From Microbacterium saperdae (GTDB lineage: Bacteria; Actinomycetota; Actinomycetes; Actinomycetales; Microbacteriaceae), in the NCBI RefSeq assembly GCF_006716345.1, contig NZ_VFOX01000001.1:124001-188000 (forward strand): 64,000 nt of DNA. The letters run 5' to 3'. Both the position numbers and the translations under genes were made by a program. Shown piece after piece: positions 51,922 to 61,523 of this stretch. Position 1 is the first letter of the stretch, and each line of letters starts with the position of its first letter. Below the pieces are notes generated by a model. It saw nothing but the letters and a program-made list of their open reading frames with translations. It was not told where the DNA came from and ran no database searches.

Positions 51922-53421
51922 ATGACTCGTACTATCCCGCACTTCGTGGGCGGATCGCACCTCACGCCGGATGCCGGACGCTTCGCCGACGTGTTCGACC
52001 CCAGCACGGGAGCCGTGCAGGCCCGGGTGCCGCTCGCCTCGGCCGACGAGGTCCGTGCCGTGATCGCGAACGCGGAGGCCGCCCAGCTCGCCTGGGCGGC
52101 GACGAACCCGCAGAAGCGGGCGCGCGTGCTGCTGCGCTTTCTCGACCTGGTCCAGCGAGAGATGACCCCGCTCGCCGAGCTGCTCGCCAGCGAGCACGGC
52201 AAGACCGTCGACGACGCCAAGGGCGACATCCAGCGCGGTCTCGAGGTCATCGAGTTCTCCGCGGGAGCTCCGCACCTGCTCAAGGGGGAGTACTCGACGG
52301 GCGCGGGCGCCGGGATCGACGTGTATTCGATGCGGCAGCCGCTCGGGGTCGTCGCGGCGATCACCCCGTTCAACTTCCCGGCCATGATCCCGCTGTGGAA
52401 GGCGGGGCCGGCGCTCGCCGCCGGCAACGCGGTGGTGCTGAAGCCCAGCGAGCGCGACCCCTCGGTGCCGGTGCGCCTGGCCGAGCTGTTCCTCGAGGCG
52501 GGACTGCCCGCCGGAGTTCTGAACGTCGTGCACGGCGATAAAGAGGCCGTCGACACGCTGCTCACGGATGACCGTATCCGCGCGATCGGCTTCGTGGGTT
52601 CGACCCCCATCGCGGAGTACATCTACGCCACCGCCGCCGCGCACGGCAAGCGGGCGCAGTGCTTCGGCGGCGCCAAGAACCACATGATCGTGATGCCTGA
52701 CGCCGACCTGGACCAGGCGGTGGACGCCCTCATCGGCGCCGGTTACGGCTCGGCGGGGGAGCGCTGCATGGCGATCTCGGTCGCGGTTCCCGTCGGCCGG
52801 CAGACGGCGGACGCTCTCGCGGCGAAGCTCACCGAGCGCGTCGCGCAGCTCCGCGTCGGCCCTTCCCTCTCCGCCGACGTCGACTACGGTCCGCTCGTGA
52901 CACGCGCGGCGGTGGAGCGCGTCGAGGGCTACATCCAGCAGGGAGTCGACGAGGGGGCGACGCTGCTCGCCGATGGGCGCGGGTTCTCGGTGCCGGGGCA
53001 CGAGGAGGGTTTCTACCTCGGCCCCACCCTGTTCGACCACGTCACGACCGACATGGCGATCTACCGCGAGGAGATCTTCGGTCCCGTGCTCGTGATCGCG
53101 CGCGCCGCCGACTACGAAGAGGCGCTGCGGATGGCCTCCGAGCACGAGTACGGCAACGGCGTCGCGATCTTCACCCGCGACGGTGACGCCGCCAGGGACT
53201 TCGCTGCACGCGTCGAGGTCGGGATGGTCGGCGTCAACGTGCCGATCCCCGTGCCGATCGCGTATTACACATTCGGCGGATGGAAGCGCAGCGGCTTCGG
53301 CGACCTGAACCAGCACGGCACCGACGCCTTCCGCTTCTACACCAAGACCAAGACCGTCACGAGTCGCTGGCCGTCGGGGATCCGCGACGGCGCCAGCTTC
53401 GTCATCCCCACCATGCACTGA
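51922..53421 (+). CDS. mmsA: Methylmalonate-semialdehyde dehydrogenase (acylating)
   Basis: A 499-residue aldehyde dehydrogenase of the CoA-acylating MMSDH class. Catalytic Cys282 (GERCMAIS) and Asn152 (PFNFPAM) are present; the FGGAKNH segment replaces the ELGGKN of ordinary aldehyde dehydrogenases, so the general-base Glu is missing, a hallmark of MMSDH. It converts (S)-methylmalonate semialdehyde to propionyl-CoA with NAD and CoA at the end of valine breakdown. First gene of a four-gene operon with acyl-CoA dehydrogenase, mmsB and enoyl-CoA hydratase. Confidence 0.94.
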   Translation: MTRTIPHFVGGSHLTPDAGRFADVFDPSTGAVQARVPLASADEVRAVIANAEAAQLAWAATNPQKRARVLLRFLDLVQREMTPLAELLASEHGKTVDDAKGDIQRGLEVIEFSAGAPHLLKGEYSTGAGAGIDVYSMRQPLGVVAAITPFNFPAMIPLWKAGPALAAGNAVVLKPSERDPSVPVRLAELFLEAGLPAGVLNVVHGDKEAVDTLLTDDRIRAIGFVGSTPIAEYIYATAAAHGKRAQCFGGAKNHMIVMPDADLDQAVDALIGAGYGSAGERCMAISVAVPVGRQTADALAAKLTERVAQLRVGPSLSADVDYGPLVTRAAVERVEGYIQQGVDEGATLLADGRGFSVPGHEEGFYLGPTLFDHVTTDMAIYREEIFGPVLVIARAADYEEALRMASEHEYGNGVAIFTRDGDAARDFAARVEVGMVGVNVPIPVPIAYYTFGGWKRSGFGDLNQHGTDAFRFYTKTKTVTSRWPSGIRDGASFVIPTMH

Positions 53422-53461
53422 CCCATCGACACGTTCAGGGACTGAGGAATCAGGATTCGAC

Positions 53462-54643
53462 ATGACCATGACCACCACTGCCACCACCGCCGAGGAACGC
53501 GAGGCGATCCTCGGAGCCGTCCGCGAATTCGCCGAGACCGAGCTCGCGCCCTTCGCCGCCGAACGCGATGAGAAGCACATCTTCCCGCGCGAGTCGCTGG
53601 GCAAGGCCGGACAGCTCGGGCTCGGCGGCATCTACGTGCGCGAGGAATCGGGCGGTGCCGGCCTGGCCCGCGTCGACACCGTCGCGATCTTCGAAGAGCT
53701 CGCCAAGGGCGACCCCGCGGTCGCGGCCTACATCTCGATCCACAACATGGTGGTCTGGATGATCGACACCTACGGCACCGATGAGCAGATCGCGCGGTGG
53801 CTGCCCGATCTGACCGTGATGTCGGAATTCGGCGGCTACTGCCTGACCGAGCCCGGCGCCGGGTCCGACGCGGCGAACATCGCGACGAGCGCAGTCCTCG
53901 ACGGCGACGACTACGTGCTCACAGGGGTCAAGCAGTTCATCTCCGGAGCCGGTGAAGCCGCGGTCTACGTCGTGATGGCCCGGACGGGCGAGGCCGGCGC
54001 TCGCGGCATCAGTGCGTTCCTGGTCGCCGGTGACGCCGAGGGGCTGAGCTTCGGCGCTCCCGAGAAGAAGATGGGATGGCACGCGCAGCCCACCCGACAG
54101 GTCGTCCTCGACGGCGTGCGGGTGCCGTCATCCGCTCTCCTCGGCGAGGAGGGGCGCGGCTTCGCGATCGCGATGTCGGCGCTGAACGGCGGCCGCCTCA
54201 ACATCGCCGCCTGCTCGCTCGGGGGAGCGCAGTGGGCGCTCGACCGCGCCGTGCAGTACGTGCACGAGCGGGTGGCGTTCGGTGAGGCGCTCGCCGAGAA
54301 GCAGTCGATCCTGTTCGCGATCGCCGACATGCGCACCGACCTGCAGGCCGCACGGCTCATGGTCCGTGACGGCGCCGAAGCGGTCGACGCGCACGCCCCC
54401 GACGCCACGATGCGCTGCGCGATGGCCAAGCGCTTCGCGACCGATGCCGGCTTCGACGTCGCGAACCGGGCGCTGCAGCTGCACGGCGGCTACGGCTATC
54501 TGCAGGACTACGGCATCGAGAAGGTCGTGCGCGATCTGCGGGTGCATCAGATCCTGGAGGGGACGAACGAGATCATGCGGCTGATCGTCGGCCGCGAGAT
54601 GCTGCGGCCCTCCGGAGCGACTTCCGTCCGGAGCGCATCATGA
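53462..54643 (+). CDS. Acyl-CoA dehydrogenase, probably isobutyryl-CoA specific
   Basis: A 393-residue FAD flavoenzyme. FGGYCLTEPGAGSDAANIAT and FISGAGEAAVYVVMART are standard binding motifs, RVAFGEALAEKQSI and LHGGYGYLQDYGIEKVVRD are family blocks, and Glu366 (ILEGTNEIMR) is the catalytic base. Its place in an mmsA/mmsB operon points to isobutyryl-CoA as substrate in valine catabolism. It should pass electrons to the ETF encoded at 57980-59729. Its stop overlaps mmsB by ATGA. Confidence 0.92.
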   Translation: MTMTTTATTAEEREAILGAVREFAETELAPFAAERDEKHIFPRESLGKAGQLGLGGIYVREESGGAGLARVDTVAIFEELAKGDPAVAAYISIHNMVVWMIDTYGTDEQIARWLPDLTVMSEFGGYCLTEPGAGSDAANIATSAVLDGDDYVLTGVKQFISGAGEAAVYVVMARTGEAGARGISAFLVAGDAEGLSFGAPEKKMGWHAQPTRQVVLDGVRVPSSALLGEEGRGFAIAMSALNGGRLNIAACSLGGAQWALDRAVQYVHERVAFGEALAEKQSILFAIADMRTDLQAARLMVRDGAEAVDAHAPDATMRCAMAKRFATDAGFDVANRALQLHGGYGYLQDYGIEKVVRDLRVHQILEGTNEIMRLIVGREMLRPSGATSVRSAS

Positions 54644-55527
54644 CCCGCATCGCCTTCCTCGGGCTCGGCCACATGGGGTTGCCCATGGCGAAGAACCTCG
54701 TCGCCGCCGGGCACGAGGTGCACGGCTTCGACCTCGTGCCTGCGGCGATCGCCGCGGCCGGAGAGGCCGGCATCCCGGTCGCGGCGAGCGGGGCGGATGC
54801 CGTCGCCGATGCGGACGTGGTCATCACGATGTTCCCGGCGGGCAAGCACGTGATCGACGCCTACCGGGGTGAGCTGCTCGCCGCGGCGCGACCCGGAACG
54901 CTCTTCATCGAATCCTCCACGATCGCGGTCGACGAGGCGAGGGCGGCGCATGCGCTCGCGATCGCCGCCGGCCACCGCAACATCGATGCGCCCGTCTCGG
55001 GCGGCGTGGTCGGGGCCGAGAACGGCACACTCGCGTTCATGGTCGGCGGTGAGGATGACGACGTCGCGGCGGCGCTGCCGCTGCTCGAGGTCATGGGGAA
55101 GCGCATCGTGCACTGCGGGGGCCCGGGGCTCGGCCAGGCCGCGAAGGTCTGCAACAACATGGTGCTCGCGGTCTCGCAGATCGCGGTCGCCGAGGCCTTC
55201 GTGCTCGGCGAACGGCTGGGACTCGAGCACCAGGCGCTGTTCGACGTGGTGTCGCAGGCGTCGGGCCAGTGCTGGTCGATCACGACGAACTGCCCGGTAC
55301 CGGGACCTGTGCCGACGAGTCCGGCCAATCGCGACTACCAGCCCGGGTTCGCCGGGGCCCTGATGGCGAAGGACCTCGGACTCGCGCTGCAGGCGATCGA
55401 GCAGACAGCGACGGATGCGCAGATGGGCCGCTTGGCGCAGCAGATCTACGCCGCATTCGCGGCCGGCGACGGCGCGGGTCGGGACTTCTCGGGGATCATC
55501 ACCGACATCCGCGAAGACCGGGTGTGA
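54640..55527 (+). CDS. mmsB: 3-Hydroxyisobutyrate dehydrogenase
   Basis: A 295-residue beta-hydroxyacid dehydrogenase. Rossmann GLGHMG (8-13), substrate-binding DAPVSGG (117-122, preceded by N) and catalytic Lys169 (GQAAKVCNN) are intact. It oxidises 3-hydroxyisobutyrate to methylmalonate semialdehyde, the substrate of MmsA encoded two genes upstream. Overlaps the acyl-CoA dehydrogenase gene by ATGA. Confidence 0.94.
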   Translation: MTRIAFLGLGHMGLPMAKNLVAAGHEVHGFDLVPAAIAAAGEAGIPVAASGADAVADADVVITMFPAGKHVIDAYRGELLAAARPGTLFIESSTIAVDEARAAHALAIAAGHRNIDAPVSGGVVGAENGTLAFMVGGEDDDVAAALPLLEVMGKRIVHCGGPGLGQAAKVCNNMVLAVSQIAVAEAFVLGERLGLEHQALFDVVSQASGQCWSITTNCPVPGPVPTSPANRDYQPGFAGALMAKDLGLALQAIEQTATDAQMGRLAQQIYAAFAAGDGAGRDFSGIITDIREDRV

Positions 55528-55603
55528 TCCTGCCCGGTCGAGAGTCGCGACGATACGGAACGCGACGATACTGGGGAGACGACGACGTGGAGGCGGGAAC
55601 GAC

Positions 55604-56380
55604 ATGACCGAGTACGAGACGATCCTGGTCGAGCAGCGCGGGCGGGTGGGGTGGATCACCCTGAACCGCCCCGAGGCCCTGAATGCGCTGAACGGCCGCC
55701 TGGCGGATGAGGTCACGGCCGCCGCGCTCGCGTTCGACGCCGATGACGGCGTGGGCGCGATCGTCGTCACCGGATCCGAGAAGGCGTTCGCGGCCGGTGC
55801 CGACATCAAGGAGATGGAGGGGATGTCGGGCGCGGAGATGCTCGAGACCGACCACTTCGGCGTCTGGCATGCGTTCGCTGCCGTGCGCACCCCGGTCATC
55901 GCCGCCGTCTCCGGGTTCGCGCTCGGCGGCGGCTGCGAGCTCGCGATGATGTGCGACATCATCCTCGCGGCGGACACCGCGAAGTTCGGCCAGCCGGAGA
56001 TCAACCTCGGAGTCATCCCCGGCATGGGTGGCACGCAGCGACTGATCCGCGCTGTCGGCTACTACAAGGCGGCGGAGCTCGTGCTGTCCGGTCGGTTCAT
56101 GGGTGCGGAGGAGGCCGAGCGGGCCGGGCTCGTCTCGCGGGTGGTTCCGGCATCCGATCTGCTCGCCGAGACGACCACGCTCGCCGAGACCATCGCCTCG
56201 AAGTCCCTGCCGTCGCTGTACGCCGCGAAGGCCGCGCTGGATACCGCGATGGAGACCACCCTCGCCGAGGGGCTGGCTCACGAGAAGCGCGCGTTCGCCG
56301 CACTGTTCGACACGGCGGACCAGAAGGAAGGCATGTCCGCCTTCCGCGAGAAGCGCGCGCCCCGGTTCGAGAACCGCTGA
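55604..56380 (+). CDS. Enoyl-CoA hydratase
   Basis: A 258-residue crotonase. Oxyanion-hole segments (AAGADIKEM and SGFALGGG) and both catalytic glutamates, Glu112 (GGGCELAM) and Glu132 ([14 protein letters not shown]), are present, as in ordinary hydratases. In this operon it would hydrate methacrylyl-CoA to 3-hydroxyisobutyryl-CoA. The hydrolase that frees 3-hydroxyisobutyrate is not in the operon. ATG 55604 is used; 76 bases separate it from mmsB. Confidence 0.92.
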   Translation: MTEYETILVEQRGRVGWITLNRPEALNALNGRLADEVTAAALAFDADDGVGAIVVTGSEKAFAAGADIKEMEGMSGAEMLETDHFGVWHAFAAVRTPVIAAVSGFALGGGCELAMMCDIILAADTAKFGQPEINLGVIPGMGGTQRLIRAVGYYKAAELVLSGRFMGAEEAERAGLVSRVVPASDLLAETTTLAETIASKSLPSLYAAKAALDTAMETTLAEGLAHEKRAFAALFDTADQKEGMSAFREKRAPRFENR

Positions 56381-56390
56381 CGTGTCCCTC

Positions 56391-56834
56391 TCAGCCGCGC
56401 AGCGACTCGACGATCTTGGCGATGCGCCGGTCGCGCGTCTCCTCCTGCTTGGCGTCGGCGACCGTGCGGGCGTGCTCCTTGCGGACCGAGTAGCTCAGCG
56501 CGTCGAAGGCGGCGCGCAGCGCGGGGTCGGCGTCGAGGGCTTCGGCCAGTGCGGCGGGCACCTCGACCGTGCGCTCGGCGGCATCCACCCGGATCACGGC
56601 ATCGACCTCCTGGCCGATCTCGAGCCCCAGCTCGGCGCGGACGGCCTTGTTGAAGCCGATCATGTTCTCGCCGCCCATACGCGCCAGCCGCAGTCGCGCG
56701 GTCTGCCCGCCGATCGTGACGACCACAGGAAAGGCCTTGCCTCCGCCGAGGGAGGCGACCTGCTCGTCGCTGAGCAGGATCGCCGCAGCAGGACCACGGC
56801 CGGTGAGGACGGTGTGAAGTCGCAGTTCGCTCAT
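56391..56834 (-). CDS. DUF1905/YdeI-like protein
   Basis: 147 residues. The N-terminal half (LHTVLTGRGPAAAILLSDEQVASLGGGKAFPVVVTIGG) resembles DUF1905, and the C-terminal half (VPAALAEALDADPALRAAFDALSYSVRKEHARTVADAKQEETRDRRIAKIVESL) resembles the bacteriocin-protection YdeI/OmpD-associated helix domain. Function is unknown. Its ATG overlaps the stop of the SRPBCC gene, in a MarR-SRPBCC-DUF1905 operon. It converges with enoyl-CoA hydratase ten bases away. Confidence 0.85.
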   Translation of the reverse strand: MSELRLHTVLTGRGPAAAILLSDEQVASLGGGKAFPVVVTIGGQTARLRLARMGGENMIGFNKAVRAELGLEIGQEVDAVIRVDAAERTVEVPAALAEALDADPALRAAFDALSYSVRKEHARTVADAKQEETRDRRIAKIVESLRG

Positions 56835-57301
56835 GCCGTCAGCGTACGCCCGCGGCCCTCGATCTCGGAGACAAGGGCAGCGTTGCGCTCCGCGATGAGT
56901 CGGCGCATGTACGAGCGCAGGAACAGCGCGTCGACCGCGCGCCCCAGCGGCCCGAGCGGGGAGCGGAACGTGATCCTGTCGCTCATCAGCGTGCCGCGCG
57001 GATGCTCTTCGAAGACGTGCTCATGCAGGAACGAACCGAACGGACCGGCGAGCTGGCGGTCACGGAACCCGCGCGGCGGATCGATGTCGAACACGATCGT
57101 GCGCAGCCGGAACGGGATCCCGAAATGGCGAGCTCTCCAGGTCACCGTCGAGCCCTCCGCGAACCGGTTTCCCGCCGGCGCCTCGATCATCGTCTCGCCG
57201 TATCGAGCCATCGACCGCACGTGCAGGTCCGGGTCGAGGGACGCCGCGAACACGAGGGCAGGCGGCGCAGCGATGACCGTCTCGAGCACGAACCGCGCCA
57301 T
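56831..57301 (-). CDS. SRPBCC-fold protein
   Basis: A 156-residue START/Bet v 1-like protein: FVLETVIAAPPALVFAASLDPDLHVRSM at the N-terminus, central FLHEHVFEEHPRGTLMSDRITF and C-terminal helix LFLRSYMRRLIAERNAALV are the usual polyketide-cyclase/SRPBCC pattern. It binds a small hydrophobic ligand or acts as a lyase/cyclase; the ligand is unknown. It is one base after the MarR stop and overlaps the DUF1905 gene, so it is in one transcript with both. Confidence 0.85.
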   Translation of the reverse strand: MARFVLETVIAAPPALVFAASLDPDLHVRSMARYGETMIEAPAGNRFAEGSTVTWRARHFGIPFRLRTIVFDIDPPRGFRDRQLAGPFGSFLHEHVFEEHPRGTLMSDRITFRSPLGPLGRAVDALFLRSYMRRLIAERNAALVSEIEGRGRTLTA

Positions 57302-57302
57302 G

Positions 57303-57839
57303 TCAGAGCGGCTCGGGAAGCGGACGCGGCTCGGTGAAGTCGCCGGCGCCCTTGCGGAGCCGCGCCACGATCGCGACGAGCTCCGCGGCGTCCGCGGAGC
57401 TGATGCCCGGCGCGGCGAACACATCGGCGTTGAGCGCCGTCGTCGCGCGCTCGACCAGATCGCGTCCCTCATCGGTCAGGGCGAGAAGCGCCGCCCTGCC
57501 GTCGTGGGGATGCGGTTCGCGAACGATCAGACCGTCGCGCACGAGCCGGTCCGCCGTGCTCGTCACCGTGGTCGCGTGCACCTGGAGTCGTGCCACGACG
57601 CTCGACAGCGGCAGGCGCCCGGCACGGCTGAACGCCAGCAGACGCAGCACCTCGTAGCGGGCGAAGCTCAGCGCGAAGGGCTTGAGCGCGGAATCCACCC
57701 TGGCGAGCAGCAGCTGCTGTGCCCGCATGACCGAGGTGACCACGGCCATGCCGTCGGCGGCATCCGACCATCCGTGCGCGATCCACTGCCGCTTCGCCTC
57801 GGCGAGCGGATCAACGGGCAGCGGGCGGGATCGGACCAC
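57303..57839 (-). CDS. MarR-family transcriptional regulator
   Basis: A 178-residue MarR regulator starting at GTG 57839. The winged helix reads RYEVLRLLAFSRAGRLPLSSVVARLQVHATTVTSTADRLVRDGLIVREPHPHDGRAALLALTDEG, with the DGR wing motif. TAGCGT ends six bases before the GTG, suggesting a leaderless transcript. First gene of an operon with SRPBCC and DUF1905 proteins, which it probably represses. Divergent from etfB, 140 bases away. Confidence 0.9.
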   Translation of the reverse strand: MVRSRPLPVDPLAEAKRQWIAHGWSDAADGMAVVTSVMRAQQLLLARVDSALKPFALSFARYEVLRLLAFSRAGRLPLSSVVARLQVHATTVTSTADRLVRDGLIVREPHPHDGRAALLALTDEGRDLVERATTALNADVFAAPGISSADAAELVAIVARLRKGAGDFTEPRPLPEPL

Positions 57840-57979
57840 GCCTCTACGCTACCGGCGGGGGCCGGTGTCGCGGCTGCGGCGCGACGGGAGCAGTTCGCGC
57901 GCAGGGTGGATCTGCGTCGCAACAGAGGTGGCACTCAGTGTCGCGGGGCTAGAATCGGAGCAGTCGTGAGGAGCAATCG

Positions 57980-58756
57980 ATGAAGATCTTCGTCCTGGTC
58001 AAAGAGGTGCCGGACACCTATGGCGATCGCAAGCTGAATCTCGAGACCGGGCTGGCCGATCGTGCGGCCGGTGACGTCGTCCTCGACGAGATCACGGAAC
58101 GAGCGCTCGAGGTCGCACTGAGCCACGCCGACAAGAACGAGGGCGTCGAGGTGGTGGCGCTCTCGATGGCTCCCGAGACGTCGACCGCGTCGATCCGTCG
58201 GGCGCTCGCGATCGGTGCGGCATCCGCCGTGCACATCGCCGATCCCGCGCTCGCCGGTGCCGATCTCGGACTCACCGCGGAGGTGCTGGCCGCCGCCATC
58301 CGTCGCGGCGGACCCGATCTCGTGATCACCGGAAACCTGTCGACGGATGGCTCGGGCGGTGTGCTCCCGGCGATGCTCGCCGAGCACCTCGGATACGCGC
58401 AGGTCACGGCGCTCTCGTCCGTCGAGATCACCGCGGATGCCGTCTCCGGCAGTCGTGCCGCTGACGCCGGTGCCCAGCAGGTCTCGGCGGCGCTGCCGGC
58501 CGTGATCTCGATCACCGAGGCGCTGCCCGACGCGCGCTTCCCCAACTTCAAGGGCATCATGGCCGCGAAGAAGAAGCCGCTGGAGGTGCTGTCGCTGGCA
58601 GACCTCGACGTCTCCGCCGACCCCGCAGCGGCACCTCGCACGATCATGACCGCGGTGGCGGAGAAGCCGCCGCGCGCTGCGGGCGTGAAGATCACCGACG
58701 AAGGCGATGCCGGCACGAAGCTGGTCGAGTACCTCGTGCAGAACAGGCTGGTGTGA
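57980..58756 (+). CDS. etfB: Electron transfer flavoprotein beta subunit
   Basis: A 258-residue ETF beta subunit: [27 protein letters not shown] at the N-terminus, [31 protein letters not shown] nucleotide-binding segment and [25 protein letters not shown] near the C-terminus. It accepts electrons from acyl-CoA dehydrogenases such as that of the nearby valine operon. GAGGAGC precedes the ATG, and TAGAAT at 57950-57955 is a likely -10. The stop is one base before the etfA start. Confidence 0.95.
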   Translation: MKIFVLVKEVPDTYGDRKLNLETGLADRAAGDVVLDEITERALEVALSHADKNEGVEVVALSMAPETSTASIRRALAIGAASAVHIADPALAGADLGLTAEVLAAAIRRGGPDLVITGNLSTDGSGGVLPAMLAEHLGYAQVTALSSVEITADAVSGSRAADAGAQQVSAALPAVISITEALPDARFPNFKGIMAAKKKPLEVLSLADLDVSADPAAAPRTIMTAVAEKPPRAAGVKITDEGDAGTKLVEYLVQNRLV

Positions 58757-58757
58757 G

Positions 58758-59729
58758 ATGACGTATCCCGAGAACCCGATCCTGGTCCTGGTCGATGTCG
58801 ATCCCGCGGGCAACGCCGCGAGCAGCACCGCGGCGCTGATCGGCGCCGCCTCCACCGTGGGGTCGCCGGTCGTGCTCGTCGTCGGCGGCACGCAGGCTGC
58901 CGTCGATCAGGCCGCCGCCGCGGGCGCCGCGTTCGTGCTCACCGCGGAAGGTGATCAGGCCGCACTCACCGTGCCGATCGTCGACGCCCTGCAGGCCGCG
59001 TTCGACCGCGTCGGACCGGACGCCGTGCTGATATCGAACTCCATCGCCGGTCGTGATGTCGCCGGTCGCTTCGCGGTGCGCACCAAGAGCGCACTGTCGG
59101 TCGACGCGATCGGGCTGTCCCGCGACGACGAGGGCATCGTCGCGCATCACTCGGTCTACGGCGGCGCCTACCTGGTGGACTCCGCGCCGACGTTCGGCGT
59201 GCCCGTGATCACGGTGCGCCAGGGAGCGGTGGATGCCCGAGCGGATGCCGTCGCCTCGCCCACGGTCGAGGTGATCGAGGTCGCCGCGTCGGGTGCTGTC
59301 GCCGCTACGGCCGGTGCGATCGAGGCCGTCGAGGTCGCCTCCTCGCGGCCAGAGCTGCGCGGCGCGACCAGAGTCGTGTCGGGCGGCCGCGGACTCGCCT
59401 CGAAGGAGAAGTTCGTGCTCGTCGAGGAGCTCGCCGACGCGCTCGGCGCCGCGGTCGGAGCCTCTCGTGCCGCCGTCGATGCGGGGTACATCCCGCAGTC
59501 GCATCAGGTGGGGCAGACCGGTGTCTCGGTGTCGCCGCAGCTGTATGTCGCGCTCGGGATCTCGGGTGCGATCCAGCACCGCGCGGGCATGCAGACCTCC
59601 AAGACCATCGTCGCGATCAACAAGGACGGCGAAGCGCCGATCTTCGACGTGGCCGACTTCGGCATCGTCGGCGACCTGTTCACGGTCGTGCCCCAGGTGA
59701 TCGCCGCCCTCGAGGCGCGGAAGAAGTAG
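58758..59729 (+). CDS. etfA: Electron transfer flavoprotein alpha subunit
   Basis: A 323-residue ETF alpha subunit with the C-terminal FAD domain signatures [70 protein letters not shown] and [24 protein letters not shown]. Forms the FAD-carrying heterodimer with EtfB. It is followed two bases later by a cytochrome b-like membrane protein gene, a possible quinone-side partner. Confidence 0.95.
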   Translation: MTYPENPILVLVDVDPAGNAASSTAALIGAASTVGSPVVLVVGGTQAAVDQAAAAGAAFVLTAEGDQAALTVPIVDALQAAFDRVGPDAVLISNSIAGRDVAGRFAVRTKSALSVDAIGLSRDDEGIVAHHSVYGGAYLVDSAPTFGVPVITVRQGAVDARADAVASPTVEVIEVAASGAVAATAGAIEAVEVASSRPELRGATRVVSGGRGLASKEKFVLVEELADALGAAVGASRAAVDAGYIPQSHQVGQTGVSVSPQLYVALGISGAIQHRAGMQTSKTIVAINKDGEAPIFDVADFGIVGDLFTVVPQVIAALEARKK

Positions 59730-59731
59730 GC

Positions 59732-61405
59732 ATGGCGACGCGGATGCTGCGGCGCGGGCTGCCGCGTGTGGCGGGCGGGGAACCCTGGCCGCCCGCTGTC
59801 GAGATCGCGGATGCTGCTGCCGCCGTCGCGGGCGTGGACCCTTCGACGAGCTCGGGGCCCCCGGTCTCGGTCGCTGCGTCTGCGTCGGTCGTGGAGACCG
59901 CGCCGGTCGCTGAACCCGCGCCGGTCGCGGCGCCCGCGCCGGTCGCGGAGCCGGTCGAAACGTCTCCAGCCTCGCCGACCACCGTGCTCCGGCTCCGTCG
60001 GGGGCTCCCGCGCGTGCCGGGCGGTGAGCCCTGGCCTCCTGCCGAGGCGACCGCTGCCCCCGCGAGTGTTTCGCCGCCCCCGGCACCGGTGGATGCATCC
60101 GCTCCCCGGGAGGCGCCCACGGCAGCGGCCGTGACACCGCCGACCGCCGTCGCGGTACCAGCCACAGCGGCACCCGCCGAGCCTGCGGCAGGTGCAGCGG
60201 CGGCGCCGGTCGCAGCAGCAGCCGCCGCCACGATGGTGCGCCGCGGCCTCCCGCGAGTCGCTGGTGGGGAGCCATGGCCCCCGGCCGACACCGCTCCGAT
60301 GCGGGCGAGCACTTCGACGGGTGCAGAGGCGCAGGCTGTGGTGGCGGACGGCCCTTCGACCGGTTCGGGGGCGCAGGCCGTGGCCGTGCCCGCAGCGCGC
60401 GCGAGCGTGCTCGCCTCCGACATCGACACCCCGCTGCGCGGGACGCGCACGGTGTGGGACGGCAGTGCTCCGCGGCATCTTCCTGCGGCGCCGGCACCGG
60501 CATCCGCTCGCCCTCGTCCGACCTGGCCGCAGGCGATCGCCGTGCTCATGGGAGCCGCCGCACTCGGCGTGCTCGCCGGGGCCGTGATCGCGTTCGTGCG
60601 CACGCTGCTGAGCTTCCCGTTCATGCAGGACTTCCTCGCGGCGTTCCCCGGCGAGTACGAGTCGCCCATCGCGGTCGCCCCCGGGTTCGCACCCTGGATC
60701 GGCTGGCAGCACTTCTTCAACGTGTTCCTGATGGTGCTGATCATCCGCTCCGGTCTGCGGGTGCGCAGCGAGAAGCGGCCGACCGTGTTCTGGTCGCCGC
60801 GCAACAACCCCAAGGGCAAGATCAGCCTGACGCTCTGGTTCCACCAGGCGCTCGACATCCTGTGGCTCGTCAACGGCGTGATCTTCGTGGTGCTGCTGAT
60901 CGTCACCGGGCACTGGGTGCGCATCGTGCCGACCAGCTGGGAGGTCTTCCCGAACGCGCTGTCGGCGGCGCTGCAGTACGTCTCGTTCGACTGGCCGCAT
61001 GAGAACGGCTGGAACAACTACAACAGCCTGCAGCAGCTCGCGTACTTCGCGACGGTGTTCCTGGCGGCGCCGCTCGCGGCGATCACCGGTTTCCGCATGT
61101 CGGGCATGTGGCCCAAGAAGGCCGAGGGGCTGTCGAAGGCGTATCCGGTGGAGTGGGCCCGCGCCCTGCACTTCCCGGTGATGCTGTACTTCGTGGCGTT
61201 CATCATCGCCCACGTGGCGCTGGTGATGCTCACCGGATTCCTGCGCAACCTCAACCACATGTACGCCTCGCAGGACGCCGTCACCTGGACCGGATTCTGG
61301 GTGTTCGTGGCATCCCTCGTGGTGATCGCCGGGGCATGGTTCGCCGCGCGTCCGCTGGTGCTGGCGCCGATCGCCAAGACGATGGGCACCGTCTCCGGAC
61401 GCTGA
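59732..61405 (+). CDS. Cytochrome b/b6-like membrane protein with repetitive disordered N-terminus
   Basis: 557 residues. The N-terminal ~260 are Pro/Ala-rich and disordered, with three copies of RRGLPRV(A/P)GGEPWPP at about residues 7, 88 and 193. The C-terminal half has about five membrane helices in a cytochrome b561/b6-like arrangement with candidate haem-ligand histidines ([51 protein letters not shown]). It sits two bases after etfA, so it may take electrons from ETF into the quinone pool (inference); no canonical ETF-quinone oxidoreductase is visible. Parts of the N-terminus are translated copies of an interspersed repeat. Confidence 0.75.
   Translation: MATRMLRRGLPRVAGGEPWPPAVEIADAAAAVAGVDPSTSSGPPVSVAASASVVETAPVAEPAPVAAPAPVAEPVETSPASPTTVLRLRRGLPRVPGGEPWPPAEATAAPASVSPPPAPVDASAPREAPTAAAVTPPTAVAVPATAAPAEPAAGAAAAPVAAAAAATMVRRGLPRVAGGEPWPPADTAPMRASTSTGAEAQAVVADGPSTGSGAQAVAVPAARASVLASDIDTPLRGTRTVWDGSAPRHLPAAPAPASARPRPTWPQAIAVLMGAAALGVLAGAVIAFVRTLLSFPFMQDFLAAFPGEYESPIAVAPGFAPWIGWQHFFNVFLMVLIIRSGLRVRSEKRPTVFWSPRNNPKGKISLTLWFHQALDILWLVNGVIFVVLLIVTGHWVRIVPTSWEVFPNALSAALQYVSFDWPHENGWNNYNSLQQLAYFATVFLAAPLAAITGFRMSGMWPKKAEGLSKAYPVEWARALHFPVMLYFVAFIIAHVALVMLTGFLRNLNHMYASQDAVTWTGFWVFVASLVVIAGAWFAARPLVLAPIAKTMGTVSGR
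59836..60372. repeat. CCTTCGAC-type repeat copies inside a coding region
   Basis: CCTTCGACGAGCTCGGGG lies within 59836-59860 and is translated as PSTSSG; CCTTCGACCGGTTCGGGG lies within 60351-60372 and is translated as PSTGSG. More degenerate relatives occur near 60307 (STSTGAEA) and, inverted, near 59949 (EPVET). The intergenic copy is at 36149-36173. Confidence 0.55.
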
Positions 61406-61423
61406 GCCGGGTGCATCCGCTCC

Positions 61424-61511
61424 GTCGCCGAGACCCACCGCCAACGCCGAGACCCACCGTCACAGACATCTGCGGCGGTGGGTCTCGGCGTCACGGATGG
61501 GTCTCGGCGAC
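61424..61511. repeat. Nested intergenic palindrome, possible bidirectional terminator
   Basis: An outer pair GTCGCCGAGACCCA (61424-61437) with TGGGTCTCGGCGAC (61498-61511) encloses an inner perfect pair CGCCGAGACCCACCG (61445-61459) with CGGTGGGTCTCGGCG (61476-61490). The same ~14-base word is thus present four times, twice in each orientation. It lies between convergent genes and can terminate both. Confidence 0.75.
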
Positions 61512-61523
61512 CCCGTGCGCGGG

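Noticed and set aside
56103..57983. 626-codon plus-strand frame across enoyl-CoA hydratase, DUF1905, SRPBCC and MarR genes
   Set aside because: Composition is shadow-like and it covers four recognisable genes on both strands.
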